From CAZJYI01 sp964550025 (GTDB lineage Bacteria; Verrucomicrobiota; Kiritimatiellia; UBA8416; CAYOBW01): 61,120 nucleotides of DNA. Position 1 is the stretch's first letter; every line of letters begins with the position of its first letter. A program made the translations under genes and the position numbers. The stretch is taken from NCBI GenBank assembly GCA_964550025.1, contig CAZJYI010000059.1:1-61120 (forward strand). Direction: 5' to 3'. Shown here in pieces: positions 60,621 to 61,120 of this stretch. The notes below the pieces were generated by a model that saw nothing but the letters and a program-made list of their open reading frames with translations, did not search any database and was not told the DNA's origin.

Positions 60621-60711
60621 TTTGGAGACTCGCGACCGGCGACTCGCGACTAGCTGATTGGGTCATTTCCACAAATCGCGTGTCGCGCATCGCTGGTCGC
60701 GAGTCCAAACC
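60621..60711. repeat. Inverted short-tandem-repeat hairpin element E (7-bp unit)
   Basis: Left arm heptamers GACTCGC, GACCGGC, GACTCGC, GACTAGC; right arm read on the other strand GACTCGC, GACCAGC, GATGCGC, GACACGC. The arms are joined by about 12 bases. Unit length and structure are the same as element D but the motif differs. It fills the gap between the GH36-like gene and the next esterase gene. Confidence 0.75.
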
Positions 60712-60729
60712 AAGAATGAGGATAGAACA

Positions 60730-61120
60730 ATGGCTGCGCCAAAGACCAACACGCAACTGGTTCTGATGCTGGCTCTGCTGAGCTTGTCACGCGTGGGCGT
60801 GGCGGAAGGCCTGGCCACCACCTCGTCTCTACCGACGCCACCTGAAATCTGGAAGGACTACGATCCGGATGCAGGGGATTTCAAGGAGGAGGTCGTTGTC
60901 GAGAAGACGGAGAACGGGGTTTACTACCGTGACTCGTATATCAGCTCGTACGTCAATGGCGAGGAAATCCGGGTTTACTGCAAGTACGCGGTCAAAGCCG
61001 GCGCGAAGAACGCGCCGGGGCTGATGGATGTGCATGGCTGGATGGGTGGGCCGCGTCCGGACATGAGCTACGTCAACGACGGCTGGGCGGTGATGGCGCA
61101 TGACTATTCCGGGATCACGA
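60730..61120 (+). CDS. Secreted alpha/beta-hydrolase-type esterase (acetylxylan esterase-like), N-terminal part
   Basis: The first 130 residues of a gene cut by the window edge. ATG 60730 has GAGGA upstream. A signal peptide (LVLMLALLSLSRVGVA) is followed by a mature part containing PEIWKDYDPDAGDF and the strand ISSYVNGEEIRVYCKYAV. APGLMDVHGWMGGPRP fits the oxyanion-side HG motif of alpha/beta-hydrolases such as cephalosporin-C deacetylase/acetylxylan esterases. The catalytic Ser is outside the window. It follows the GH36-like gene after element E. Confidence 0.65.
   Translation, partial: MAAPKTNTQLVLMLALLSLSRVGVAEGLATTSSLPTPPEIWKDYDPDAGDFKEEVVVEKTENGVYYRDSYISSYVNGEEIRVYCKYAVKAGAKNAPGLMDVHGWMGGPRPDMSYVNDGWAVMAHDYSGIT

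Overview
The window is a GC-rich bacterial chromosome segment, probably from a metagenome assembly because it carries a 100-N scaffold gap at 19091-19190. Gene content suggests an anaerobic member of the PVC group (Lentisphaerota, Kiritimatiellota or a planctomycete relative). Pointers are the tail of a pyruvate:ferredoxin oxidoreductase, one-cysteine-type sulfatases, heparinase-II/III-like proteins, corrinoid-type UroD-like proteins, HEAT-rich secreted proteins, a ThuA/TIM-barrel fusion and a Tat-exported Gfo/Idh/MocA protein. The taxonomic call is inference; there is no rRNA in the window.

Layout. 1-11.4 kb (+ strand, apart from one HEAT/MORN-like gene) is mostly housekeeping: PFOR tail, SAM methyltransferase with a small membrane protein, xylulokinase, glycyl-tRNA synthetase, LarB, LarC and a TPR protein in a tightly coupled run, tRNA-Arg(ACG) with a good sigma-70-like promoter, and an M42 peptidase. 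11.5-16.6 kb (- strand) is a four-gene sugar operon (TIM-barrel isomerase, 2-hydroxyacid dehydrogenase, SGNH esterase, heparinase-like protein), divergent from a GH65 protein. 18.9-19.4 kb is a tandem array of 61-bp hairpin units broken by the gap, followed by a PfkB kinase.

20.4-51.0 kb (- strand) is a 30-kb glycan-degradation island. It holds three intact and one internally deleted sulfatase, a GH63-like glucosidase, a GH110-like alpha-1,3-galactosidase, a second heparinase-like protein, a PDZ/toroid/HEAT protein, a GH78 rhamnosidase, a UroD-like protein, an FAD oxidoreductase, a phosphoesterase-PHP fusion, an SGNH hydrolase, a RAYT-type transposase, a GH4 alpha-galactosidase, a sialate O-acetylesterase remnant, a 1391-residue HEAT/TIM/ThuA protein and a Gfo/Idh/MocA protein. 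From 51.4 kb come a secreted SGNH/PA14 esterase, a two-component system with a discoidin-like sensor, a small secreted beta-rich protein, a secreted GH36-like alpha-galactosidase and the start of an esterase. Together they suggest use of a sulfated, acetylated glycan containing alpha-galactose, rhamnose and probably uronic acid. Several core enzymes lack signal peptides and no transporter gene is recognisable, so part of the breakdown is probably cytoplasmic.

The least explained structure is a set of intergenic elements built from degenerate short tandem repeats (7, 12 or 13 bp units) whose two halves are inverted, giving long hairpins: 9769-9848, 27641-27732, 54834-54923, 55016-55086 and 60621-60711. 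Related 10-bp repeats sit in frame inside two neighbouring glycan genes (21371-21420 and 22765-22804). With the 61-bp hairpin array, a long inverted repeat at 58112-58237 and a RAYT-like transposase gene, they are the best candidates here for an undescribed repeat system.
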